In this document: positions 31,769-39,377 of the stretch, piece after piece
How positions within the stretch are numbered: the first letter of the stretch is position 1
How the letters are laid out: every line of letters starts with the position of its first letter
Assembly: GCF_000368265.1 (NCBI RefSeq)
Contig: NZ_KB851219.1
Span: forward strand, 1,914,474 to 1,978,473
Reading direction: 5' to 3'
Source: Acinetobacter brisouisimilis
GTDB taxonomy: Bacteria; Pseudomonadota; Gammaproteobacteria; Pseudomonadales; Moraxellaceae
Length of the DNA: 64,000 bases
Notes under the pieces: generated by a model
The model's database searches: none
The model's input: the letters and a program-made list of their open reading frames with translations, nothing else
Told to the model about the DNA's origin: nothing
Made by a program: the position numbers and the translations under genes

Positions 31769-31816
31769 CGTAAGACGACATCTAAGTTTTCTTTAGCGAC
31801 AAATAAAATTTCCTTG
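31769..31816 (+). repeat. Degenerate second left end outside the transposon
   Basis: Aligned without gaps to the element's left end (17034-17081), 36 of 48 bases match. The match includes the terminus (CGTAA against CGTCA) and two 21-bp sites in phase (31775-31795, 31796-31816). It starts one base after the target duplication. Likely a stump of an older related element; a chance or recognised chromosomal sequence is the alternative. Confidence 0.7.
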
Positions 31817-31820
31817 TAAA

Positions 31821-31850
31821 AAGTCCATCTACATAGATGGACTTTTTTTT
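31821..31850 (+). terminator. Terminator, possibly the displaced nrdAB terminator
   Basis: A perfect 10-bp stem AAGTCCATCT/AGATGGACTT with loop ACAT runs into six more T. In the uninterrupted site it would lie about 70 bp after the nrdB stop. Confidence 0.85.
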
Positions 31851-31923
31851 AATGATGATAATTTTTCAAAAGATCTTTAAATAAGAGACAGAATTTCATA
31901 ATCTGCATATGCTTATTGGGACT

Positions 31924-31954
31924 GTACTAGATTGACACAGTGCCAATCTAGTAC
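31924..31954. repeat. Perfect 11-bp inverted repeat, 31 bp long
   Basis: GTACTAGATTG and its complement flank a 9-bp centre that itself has CAC/GTG arms, so nearly the whole 31 bp is palindromic. No T-run follows. It lies between the terminator and hxlR and could be an operator or a small mobile palindrome. Confidence 0.6.
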
Positions 31955-32000
31955 CGCCTCTAATCATTTTAATAACGTATGCCTGATGAAGAAAACATGT

Positions 32001-32021
32001 TACTATTCATTTAGTAGTTAC
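32001..32021 (+). promoter_or_regulatory. Candidate HxlR operator upstream of hxlR
   Basis: The 21-bp stretch TACTATTCATTTAGTAGTTA(C) matches 16 of 21 bases of a stretch at 36259-36279 upstream of the SDR gene. ACTA and TAGT arms give partial symmetry. Confidence 0.4.
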
Positions 32022-32041
32022 AATTAAACTTATTAATTCTT

Positions 32042-32476
32042 ATGAGTAAAAATACCAGTCTTGAGGTCTGTCCAATCGCTAGAAGTCTTTCAGTTCTTGG
32101 CGATTCATGGAGCATGCTGATATTAAGAGATGCACATGCAGGTTTTACTCGATTTGACCAGTTTCGTAAAAGCTTAGGCATTGCTCCCACAATGCTCACT
32201 AAACGGTTATCTGTGTTAGTCGATGAAGGCTTGCTCGAAAAACGGCAATATTCAGAACACCCACCACGTGAAGAATATGTACTCACTCAAGCTGGTAAAG
32301 ACTTTTTACCTGTTTTATTTGTGATAGGCGCATGGGGCAAAAAATATAAACCCTATGAGCAACCTGAGAAAATGGTGACTTTCATTGATGCAGAACAAGG
32401 CACTGAAATTAAACCAATTGTTATTGATCAAATCACTGGTGCCGAAATTGGTACCCGTCCAATTAGTCAAAAATAA
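32042..32476 (+). CDS. HxlR-family transcriptional regulator
   Basis: A 144-aa winged-helix regulator of the HxlR family. Marks are CPIARSLSVLGDSWSMLILRDA at the start, the recognition helix region FDQFRKSLGIAPTMLTKRLSVLVDEGLLEKR and the wing YVLTQAGKDFLPVL. Family members often sense aldehydes or quinones through a cysteine near the start (Cys here at residue 9). It heads a region of oxidoreductases on both strands and is the likely local regulator. Confidence 0.92.
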   Translation: MSKNTSLEVCPIARSLSVLGDSWSMLILRDAHAGFTRFDQFRKSLGIAPTMLTKRLSVLVDEGLLEKRQYSEHPPREEYVLTQAGKDFLPVLFVIGAWGKKYKPYEQPEKMVTFIDAEQGTEIKPIVIDQITGAEIGTRPISQK

Positions 32477-32494
32477 CGAATAATTTAAATAGAT

Positions 32495-32519
32495 AAAAGC
32501 ACTCAATTGGCGTGCTTTT
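32495..32519. terminator. Terminator between hxlR and the convergent oxidoreductase
   Basis: AAAAGCAC pairs with GTGCTTTT over a 9-base loop; A and T runs on both sides suit bidirectional use. Confidence 0.75.
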
Positions 32520-32545
32520 TATTGGGCTAATGTAAAGTAAATAGG

Positions 32546-33796
32546 TTATTTTGCTCTGCTACGTTGGGTTGCATAAGTTCCCCAACCACTGAGTAAAACC
32601 GATGTAATAAATGCCCATAAACCACTTTCGCTAGGTTTTGGTTCTTTACCTTTACCCATGCGTTTTAATTGTTGGGTGTACCAAAGTACTTCCATAATAC
32701 CTAGATTATCGACCTTCTTAATGCCTGTTTTGATGGGATGCACCGACTGAAGACCATTTTTGCCTGCCAGTAAATATTTAGGTACATCAGGTTCAATCGC
32801 CATAATTCTCGCAATCCCAATAACATCACATGCTCGAGACTGCAAAGCTTGATTCATGCCTTCTACGGTTCGAAAACCACCTGTAACCATGAGTGGTGTT
32901 TTTACAAGTTTTATTACTTTTTCTGCGAAATCAATAAAGAAAGCTTCACGTGCAATTGTTGATGCTTTTTGGGGCGCTTTAGCTACACCAGATTCATAGG
33001 TGCCGCCTGATATTTCAATGAGGTCAATGCCTGCATTGGCTAAAGCCCGAATTGTTTCTAACGAGTCTTGTTCGGTAAATCCGCCTTTTTGAAAGTCTGC
33101 CGAGTTAAGCTTAATCGCAATCGGAAACTCTTTACCGACTTGTTTACGGATTTCTGCATAAACTTCCATTAAAAAACGACGGCGTTTTTCTGGCGTACCG
33201 CCCCATTCATCATTTCTTAAATTATGCAAAGGCGATAAAAACTGATTTATGAGATAACCATGTGCAGCATGAATCTCAACGCCACTAAACCCAGCTTTTT
33301 TACATATCGCTGCGCTACAACCAAAGCGCTGAATAATATCTATAATCTCTGCATGTGTAGCTTCATCAGGCGTCGCAAATAAAGATTGCATTTCTGGCCC
33401 AAACGGCACTGCCGATGCAGAAATAGTACGGACATTTAACCCTTTCGTTGATTGTTTTCCCGGATGATTTAACTGTGCCCACAATTGAGAACCTTGCTCG
33501 GTCACGGATTTTGCCCATTTTTGTAAAATCGCAAAATCACGTTCATCCTCAACGACAACATTACCAGCCTCACCTAAGGCACGTCGGTCAATCATAATAT
33601 TGCCACTGATGATCATGCCAATTCCTGATGCAGCCCAACGCTGATATAACCGAACATGTTTTTCGGTTGGATTATTTGAATAGGTGGCTAAGGTTTCACT
33701 GGTTGAAGCCTTAGCTAAGCGGTTTGGAATGCTAAAGCCATTTGGCAATGTTAAAGGCTGATTCAAGAGATTGGTTTTTAATTGCGGATCAGTCAT
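32546..33796 (-). CDS. NADH:flavin oxidoreductase, old yellow enzyme family
   Basis: FMN-dependent ene-reductase-type barrel of 416 aa. Marks: NRLAKASTSETLA near the FMN phosphate side, QLNHPGKQ, GVEIHAAHGYLINQFLSP with the active-site His-Ala-Ala-His, WGGTPEKRRRFL, and VTGGFRTVEGM near the C-terminus. Substrate unknown; alpha,beta-unsaturated carbonyls are typical. It lies 9 bp after the SCP2-type gene and ends the minus-strand run of four genes. A short hydrophobic tail (WAFITSVLLSGW) after the barrel is unusual. Confidence 0.9.
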   Translation of the reverse strand: MTDPQLKTNLLNQPLTLPNGFSIPNRLAKASTSETLATYSNNPTEKHVRLYQRWAASGIGMIISGNIMIDRRALGEAGNVVVEDERDFAILQKWAKSVTEQGSQLWAQLNHPGKQSTKGLNVRTISASAVPFGPEMQSLFATPDEATHAEIIDIIQRFGCSAAICKKAGFSGVEIHAAHGYLINQFLSPLHNLRNDEWGGTPEKRRRFLMEVYAEIRKQVGKEFPIAIKLNSADFQKGGFTEQDSLETIRALANAGIDLIEISGGTYESGVAKAPQKASTIAREAFFIDFAEKVIKLVKTPLMVTGGFRTVEGMNQALQSRACDVIGIARIMAIEPDVPKYLLAGKNGLQSVHPIKTGIKKVDNLGIMEVLWYTQQLKRMGKGKEPKPSESGLWAFITSVLLSGWGTYATQRSRAK

Positions 33797-33805
33797 AAGC
33801 TTCTC

Positions 33806-34192
33806 TCACACAGTCAAAGAGGATTGCGGATGAGGCTGAATAAAGTCCACTAAACTTTGAAACCACATCACATCCACAAAATTTCCTGTAATCACAAGAT
33901 CCTGTGTTCTCAGGGCTGTTAAAAATGTATTTACACTGTCTTTAGCTGATAGCACGGCAAAACCTTTACTGCCTGTTTTAAAGGTAAAGGTAAAACTGGG
34001 TGATTCGGTTTGTCCTGCATGAGAACAGATCTTGCCATTCTTGACTTCAAAATAGCGCCCTTCACCACTTGCAGTCTGAATTTGAAAGGTGACATTTTTG
34101 TCATTCACATACGCTGCACATTTCGGATTGGTTTTCACAGCCCGTTGTAGCAACTTAGTCAGCATCCACAGTAATAGTTTGAATCTCATCAT
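33806..34192 (-). CDS. SCP2 sterol-carrier-like small protein
   Basis: A 128-aa protein with the plan of SCP2-type lipid-binding domains: VTFQIQTASGEGRYFEVKNGKI, FTFTFKTGSKGFAVLSAKDS and a final FVDVMWFQSLVDFI helix. A hydrophobic/basic N-terminus (FKLLLWMLTKLLQRAV) may be a membrane anchor or helix. It lies between a hydrolase and the oxidoreductase in a probable minus-strand operon, so it could present a hydrophobic substrate. The family call is by pattern only. Confidence 0.6.
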   Translation of the reverse strand: MMRFKLLLWMLTKLLQRAVKTNPKCAAYVNDKNVTFQIQTASGEGRYFEVKNGKICSHAGQTESPSFTFTFKTGSKGFAVLSAKDSVNTFLTALRTQDLVITGNFVDVMWFQSLVDFIQPHPQSSLTV

Positions 34193-34246
34193 TTAATTTC
34201 TCAGCTTATCAATTTTAAAATTAAGTGTTTCAGGGGGGCTAATGAA

Positions 34247-35110
34247 TTACTCATCTAGAAACTGTATTGCATGCTTAACAAAGCGTTCTGGATATTGAAA
34301 CTGTGCGCCATGTCCTGCATCGGGATAAATCAATAGCTGTGCATTTGGAATATTCAGTGCCATGTGATAGGCATTTATGGTTGGAATCATCACGTCATCC
34401 ACACCATTAAGAATAAAAGTGGGTTGTTTAATTTCTCGCAAATGAGCAAATGGATCCTGCTCATCAAGCTTCGGTAAAAAGTGCATATTGGCTTCAATCT
34501 GAGCTTGCATGACTTCAACTGAACTGGCTGGATCCTGATCTTTACGCAGATGGCGGCGTTGCCAAAAATCACGACCTGCTTGAATTGCTTTTGGTGATCG
34601 ACCAAAGAATAAAAATAGAAAGTCCTGTTCAGAAGGCTCTGCGCTGGTTGCATGCTTCAATACTAAAGCCGGCACATCTGGATCATCGCCACGTGGCTTA
34701 CCCCCTCTTGGCCCTGTTCCCAAAAGCATTAATTTTCTGACCAACTCGGGATGACGACGAACCAAATCCTGTGCCTGAAATCCTCCCAGTGAAAAACCCA
34801 GTAGATCTACCTGTTTTAAATTTAATGCACGAATCACTGCGGCGGCATCATCAGCCATATCCTCAATACGAGTGCGTGGCTGACCTGTAGATGAAGCTAC
34901 TCCTCGACCATTAAATAAAATGACTTCTCGCCCTGCTGCCAACCCATCGGTAATGATTGGGTCCCAATTGTCTAAACCACCTCGAAAGTGCTGAAGAAAA
35001 AATAGCGGCGGTTGCTGTGTATGTGCGTTACCCCATCGACGATAGGCAAATTTTGCTCCATCTATTTCAATGAATTGAGTCTCGGCTGTTTGGTGTGTAA
35101 TTGTTGTCAT
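34247..35110 (-). CDS. Cytoplasmic alpha/beta hydrolase
   Basis: A 287-aa alpha/beta-hydrolase fold enzyme. The nucleophile elbow is GFSLGG, the oxyanion region FLQHFRGGLDNWDP, the acid FILNGVDDVMIP and the histidine DAGHGAQFQYPE. The start at 35110 has AGGA eight bases upstream; the in-frame ATG at 35116 is too close. It is a clear paralogue of the next gene upstream, sharing LDNWDP, GVAS/GAST, KQVDLLGFS and YPDAGHG, but has no signal peptide. Confidence 0.88.
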   Translation of the reverse strand: MTTITHQTAETQFIEIDGAKFAYRRWGNAHTQQPPLFFLQHFRGGLDNWDPIITDGLAAGREVILFNGRGVASSTGQPRTRIEDMADDAAAVIRALNLKQVDLLGFSLGGFQAQDLVRRHPELVRKLMLLGTGPRGGKPRGDDPDVPALVLKHATSAEPSEQDFLFLFFGRSPKAIQAGRDFWQRRHLRKDQDPASSVEVMQAQIEANMHFLPKLDEQDPFAHLREIKQPTFILNGVDDVMIPTINAYHMALNIPNAQLLIYPDAGHGAQFQYPERFVKHAIQFLDE

Positions 35111-35134
35111 CGTCATTGTCCTAAATTTAAGTTC

Positions 35135-36091
35135 TTATTTAGCTAAGAATGTAAGTGATTGTTTTACAAAATCTTGATGAAACTGAAAGATTCCACCATG
35201 GCCAGCATCTGGATAAATGATGAGTGAGCTATTTGGGAGACGTTTTGCCAAATCATAGGTATTTACCGTTGGAACCATACGATCATGATCCCCATTCGCC
35301 ACCAATACTGGCTGTTGAATAACGGAGAGATCGACTGGTTTCTTATTACCCCATTTTTTTAATGCTTTAAGCTGAGCACGATACGCAGAAATCGTAATTT
35401 CTTTATCACGGTTTTCAGTACGTTCATTGATGCGTTGCACAAATTCTTTTGCAGCAGCTTTGCCATTGTCTGTACGAGTAAAAAATAAATAGACTTTAGG
35501 GTCTTGGCGAGTCGCCATTCCACGTACCAAATCCCAATTTGAAACTCGTCCAACTGTACTGATTCCAGTTCCACCAGCGGGGCCTGTTCCCGATAAAATC
35601 ATTTTACGAATCAATTTGGGTTGTTTAAGAACAATTTCTTGTGAAATCATGCCGCCCATCGAGAAGCCAAATAAATCAACTTGTTTAAATCCTTTCGCTT
35701 GAATAAAAGTAATCGCATCATCTGCCATTTGTTCAATTGACTGTGCTGGTTCACCAGTAGAAGCCCCAACACCACGATTGTCGAAAACAATCACATGATG
35801 TTTTGCTGCAATACCGTCAATGATTCGTGGATCCCAATTGTCTAGCACAGCAGCTAAATGATTTAAGAAGATCACCGGTGTGCCGCCATTTTGCTGTCCA
35901 TACTCTCGGTATGCGAAGTTAATACCATTTGCTGAGATAAATTGAGTTGGAACATTAATCCATTGATCTTGTTTTTCTACCATTACGGTTACTTCTGAAT
36001 TCGGGGTCATCGCTGTATTTACATCTGCATAAACTGAACTTGTTAACGCAAGGGTCATTGAAAACAGGCTCTTTTTGAGCAAATTACTCAT
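35135..36091 (-). CDS. Exported alpha/beta hydrolase paralogue
   Basis: A 318-aa alpha/beta hydrolase with an N-terminal signal peptide (KKSLFSMTLALTSSVYA-D), so probably periplasmic. Catalytic marks are GFSMGG, VANGDHDRMVP and DAGHGGIFQFH. It is the tandem paralogue of the 34247 gene, separated by about 24 bp in the same operon. Together they could act on one substrate class on both sides of the inner membrane. Substrate not known. Confidence 0.87.
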   Translation of the reverse strand: MSNLLKKSLFSMTLALTSSVYADVNTAMTPNSEVTVMVEKQDQWINVPTQFISANGINFAYREYGQQNGGTPVIFLNHLAAVLDNWDPRIIDGIAAKHHVIVFDNRGVGASTGEPAQSIEQMADDAITFIQAKGFKQVDLFGFSMGGMISQEIVLKQPKLIRKMILSGTGPAGGTGISTVGRVSNWDLVRGMATRQDPKVYLFFTRTDNGKAAAKEFVQRINERTENRDKEITISAYRAQLKALKKWGNKKPVDLSVIQQPVLVANGDHDRMVPTVNTYDLAKRLPNSSLIIYPDAGHGGIFQFHQDFVKQSLTFLAK

Positions 36092-36258
36092 GATTCATTT
36101 CCTAAAATAAGCTTTGTATCTAAACAACCAGCATAAGAATAAAAATCCTAATTTCACTGATTCATTCGTATCTCGGGTTGGTCTACGCGCTACCTTTGAT
36201 GACAGCACATAGTAACTATCAATTTAATACCAACAATACAGGAGTAATTTCAAATAGT

Positions 36259-36279
36259 CACTATCTTTTTAGTAGTAAC
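36259..36279 (+). promoter_or_regulatory. Second candidate HxlR operator, upstream of the SDR gene
   Basis: CACTATCTTTTTAGTAGTAA(C) matches the hxlR upstream site at 16 of 21 bases. It lies in the divergent spacer between the exported hydrolase and the SDR gene, where one regulator could control both arms. Confidence 0.4.
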
Positions 36280-36362
36280 TATTTTATTTTTAGATTATGA
36301 TGATGAAAACGAGGAAAACTGCTCAAGCAATAACCTCTCACTATTCGATTAAGGAACATGAT

Positions 36363-37061
36363 ATGGCTGCTAAAGTAATTCTGATTACAGGTGCATCTTC
36401 AGGTATAGGTTTAGCAACGGCAGAGCTTTTACATGCTGAAGGATTTACTGTTTATGGTACAAGCCGACGTGCGAATAATGCATCGAAATATAAGTTTCAA
36501 ATGATTGAACTCGATGTAAATCAAGAAGATTCTGTTGCTCAAGCAATAGAAAAAGTGATTTCAACTGAAGGACATATTGATGTACTGATCAATAATGCAG
36601 GGTTTGCTATTGCGCCTGCCGGTGCTGAAGAAAGCTCAATGCAGCAAGCTCAAGCTATTTTTGAAACTAACTTTTTTGGCGCACTTTATTCGGCATCAAA
36701 ACATGCGCTTGAGGGTTATTCAGAATCATTAGACCATGAGTTAAGATCGCACGGGATTCGCGTGTCACTCATTGAACCTGCTTATACCAATACTTCTTTG
36801 GGAATGAACTTACTTAAAGCAGATGCCCAAGTCACAGCTTATGAGCAAATTCGTGAGAAATTGCATCAACAAATGATAGAAACAATTCGCAATTCCGATG
36901 ATCCTAGTATCGTTGCCAACACCATCTTAGCCGTAATCAACAGTCAGAATATACTGCCCCGCTATACCTCAGGCACAACAGCAAGATATTTAAAGAATTT
37001 ACGAAAATTTGCCCCAGTAAAGGTCTTTGATAAATTAATTCAACGCAGCTTGAAAGTTTAA
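36363..37061 (+). CDS. Short-chain dehydrogenase with an internal deletion
   Basis: Rossmann-fold SDR of 232 aa. The cofactor loop TGASSGIG and the LINNAG motif are intact and the YSASK active-site pair is present, but only 33 residues separate NNAG from the catalytic Tyr, against about 65 in normal members. FETNFFG runs straight into ALYSASK, so the segment with the catalytic serine strand is missing in frame. The protein is probably inactive. The start at 36363 has AAGGA eight bases upstream; an ORF start at 36297 is less likely. Confidence 0.8.
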   Translation: MAAKVILITGASSGIGLATAELLHAEGFTVYGTSRRANNASKYKFQMIELDVNQEDSVAQAIEKVISTEGHIDVLINNAGFAIAPAGAEESSMQQAQAIFETNFFGALYSASKHALEGYSESLDHELRSHGIRVSLIEPAYTNTSLGMNLLKADAQVTAYEQIREKLHQQMIETIRNSDDPSIVANTILAVINSQNILPRYTSGTTARYLKNLRKFAPVKVFDKLIQRSLKV

Positions 37062-37110
37062 TGATGCCGATAAAACGTTAAAACAAAATTCAAAAAATAG
37101 AGATCCTAAG

Positions 37111-38109
37111 ATGAAAGCAGCCTACATTACCCATTACGGTAATATCAATGATGTACAACTGGGCGAACAATCCAAACCTGCCCTAACAGAAAATGACGTA
37201 CTCATTAAAGTATATGCAGCAAGTATTAACCCACTCGACTTAAGAGTTTTAGAAGGTGAATTTAAGGCAATTCTGCCCGTTCAATTTCCTTTTATTTTAG
37301 GCAATGATTTCTCAGGTACAGTGGTTCAAGTTGGCGCAAATGTTGACCAGTTTAAAGCTGGAGATGAAGTCTATGCAAAGACAGATCTGAATGGTGCATT
37401 TGCCGAATACACGGTCGTACAGCAATCATCACTTGCACTCAAACCTCAAAATATTTCTATGGAACTGGCAGCGTCCCTTCCACTTGTTTCGTTGACTGCA
37501 TGGCAAGCTTTAGTCGAAATTGCGAATGTTAAAGCAGGCCAAAAAGTATTGATTCATGCTGGTTCAGGAGGTGTCGGATCAATTGCGATTCAGCTTGCCA
37601 AACATTTAGGTGCAACTGTCGCGACTACGACAAGTGGAAAAAATATGGACTGGGTCAAGGCATTAGGTGCAGATACGGTCATTGATTACAAAGCTACTGA
37701 TTTTGAGCAAGTACTTAACGACTATGACCTTGTTTTAGATACGCAAGGGGGAAAAACTTTAGAGAAGTCTCTGAATATTCTTAAACGTGGTGGTCGTATT
37801 ATCAGTATTTCTGGTCCACCTGATCGTGCTTTTGCTGAAGCAATCAAAGCAAACTGGTTCCTCAAATGTGTTATTCCGCTTTTAAGTTGGTCCATTCGTC
37901 ATAAAGCAAAAAAACGCGATATCACCTATTCATTTCTGTTTATGCAGCCGAATGGCCAACAGTTATCTGAAATTTCAAAGTTAGTTGAGTCTGGGAAAAT
38001 AAATCCAGTAGTCGATAAAACTTATGAATTTAGCGAGATTAAAAATGCTTTCCAATATGTAAATACTGGACGGGCAAAAGGCAAAGTCGTTTTAAAAATT
38101 TCTGAATAA
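37111..38109 (+). CDS. NADP-dependent quinone oxidoreductase, MDR family
   Basis: Zinc-independent medium-chain reductase of 332 aa. GroES-like N-terminal half with AASINPLDLRVLEGEF and GNDFSGTVVQVG; Rossmann half with HAGSGGVGSIAIQLAKHLGA; C-terminal FVNTGRAKGKVVL-type ending (NTGRAKGKVVLKI). No catalytic zinc cysteines. Reduces quinones or enones with NADPH. It is 49 bp after the SDR gene and 14 bp before the aldo/keto reductase, one operon. Confidence 0.92.
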   Translation: MKAAYITHYGNINDVQLGEQSKPALTENDVLIKVYAASINPLDLRVLEGEFKAILPVQFPFILGNDFSGTVVQVGANVDQFKAGDEVYAKTDLNGAFAEYTVVQQSSLALKPQNISMELAASLPLVSLTAWQALVEIANVKAGQKVLIHAGSGGVGSIAIQLAKHLGATVATTTSGKNMDWVKALGADTVIDYKATDFEQVLNDYDLVLDTQGGKTLEKSLNILKRGGRIISISGPPDRAFAEAIKANWFLKCVIPLLSWSIRHKAKKRDITYSFLFMQPNGQQLSEISKLVESGKINPVVDKTYEFSEIKNAFQYVNTGRAKGKVVLKISE

Positions 38110-38123
38110 GAAAGGAAATAAAT

Positions 38124-39131
38124 ATGAATTATCAATTATTTGGGCAAACAGGTTTAAATGTTTCACAAATTGCTTTAGGCACTGGCAACTTCGGTACTGG
38201 CTGGGGGTATGGTTCCTCACCAGAAGAAGCTAAATTAATACTGGATGCATATTTGAATGCAGGTGGTAATTTCATAGACACAGCCGATGTTTATCAATTT
38301 GGGCAATCAGAGCAAATTCTGGGTGACTTATTACAAGGTATTCGTCACGAGGTTGTCTTAGCCACTAAATTTTCCGATGGTGCTTCGCATGACACCAATC
38401 AACTGCATAAAGGAAATAGCCGCAAAGCAATGCTTTATTCGGTTGAGCAAAGTTTACGCAGATTAAAAACGGATTATATTGATCTTTACTGGGTACACCA
38501 CCCTGATAATGTTACACCTAGCGAAGAAATTCTAAGAGGGCTAGAAGATTTGGCACGTGCAGGAAAGATTCTCTATGCTGGACTATCAAATTTTCCAGCA
38601 TGGCGTCTTTCTCGTGCAGCAACTATTGCTGAACTTAAAAATACAGTGCCGATTGCAGCGGCCCAATTCCAGCATAGTTTAGTTTATCGTGAGCCTGAAG
38701 CAGACCTAATTCCCGCTTCTCAAGCACTAGGACTAGGGATGGTGACATGGTCTCCTTTAGGTGGTGGAATGCTTACAGGTAAATATCGTAAAGGAGAAAA
38801 AGGTCGCGAAGACGGCTTTGGCGGTAAAGTTTTTCAGCAAGAAAACTCGATGCAACATACAGCAATTTTAGATGCAGTGCTTTCGATTGCTGGTGAATTA
38901 AATGCCTCTGCTGATCAGGTGGCGATTGCTTGGGCAGGTACACATGGAACCATTCCGATTATTGGACCAAAATCTTTACAGCAAGCAGACAGTAATTTAG
39001 GTGCAATTGATGTTGTATTATCACTTGATCAAATCCAACTGTTAGATTCTGTTAGTCAAATTATAACTTCAGATCAAACCCGTATCCCTATTTTAAGCAA
39101 TGGTGTAAAGCATCAAAGCATTATTGCTTAG
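38124..39131 (+). CDS. Aldo/keto reductase
   Basis: A 335-aa (beta/alpha)8 NADPH-dependent carbonyl reductase. Marks: LGTGNFGTGWGYG, FIDTADVYQFGQSEQILG with the catalytic Asp and Tyr, VLATKFSDG with the Lys, DLYWVHHPD with the His, and the C-terminal IPIIGPKS cofactor loop. AAGGAA lies before its ATG. Third gene of the plus-strand redox operon. Confidence 0.93.
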   Translation: MNYQLFGQTGLNVSQIALGTGNFGTGWGYGSSPEEAKLILDAYLNAGGNFIDTADVYQFGQSEQILGDLLQGIRHEVVLATKFSDGASHDTNQLHKGNSRKAMLYSVEQSLRRLKTDYIDLYWVHHPDNVTPSEEILRGLEDLARAGKILYAGLSNFPAWRLSRAATIAELKNTVPIAAAQFQHSLVYREPEADLIPASQALGLGMVTWSPLGGGMLTGKYRKGEKGREDGFGGKVFQQENSMQHTAILDAVLSIAGELNASADQVAIAWAGTHGTIPIIGPKSLQQADSNLGAIDVVLSLDQIQLLDSVSQIITSDQTRIPILSNGVKHQSIIA

Positions 39132-39166
39132 ATCACAAATAGTGAATATCAATCAGACAAACTCAA

Positions 39167-39310
39167 AGTGAATCGGTACGTATACGAGCAGAGGGAAAAT
39201 CGTCCATGTCTGACGTCAAACAGCGACTGCTGAAGGGCGAATAGTAGGGCCTGATGGAACGTTATATGCACATGCTACAACCACGTGCCTTACTTTCGAT
39301 GCCCTATACA
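39167..39310 (+). pseudogene. Fragment of a PaaI-type hotdog thioesterase
   Basis: After the aldo/keto reductase the DNA encodes, across one frame change near 39200 and a TGA at 39211, SVRIRAEGK then IVHV-stop-RQTATAEGRIVGPDGTLYAH and ATTTCLTFDA. This is the C-terminal strand pattern of acyl-CoA thioesterases of the PaaI type. No start or N-terminal half remains. It indicates a deletion and decay in this cluster. Confidence 0.6.
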
Positions 39311-39377
39311 GACCTGATAACAAATTTTACAAACGCTTATTTTTGGTTCATCAACATTATTATATTAGAGGTATGAC

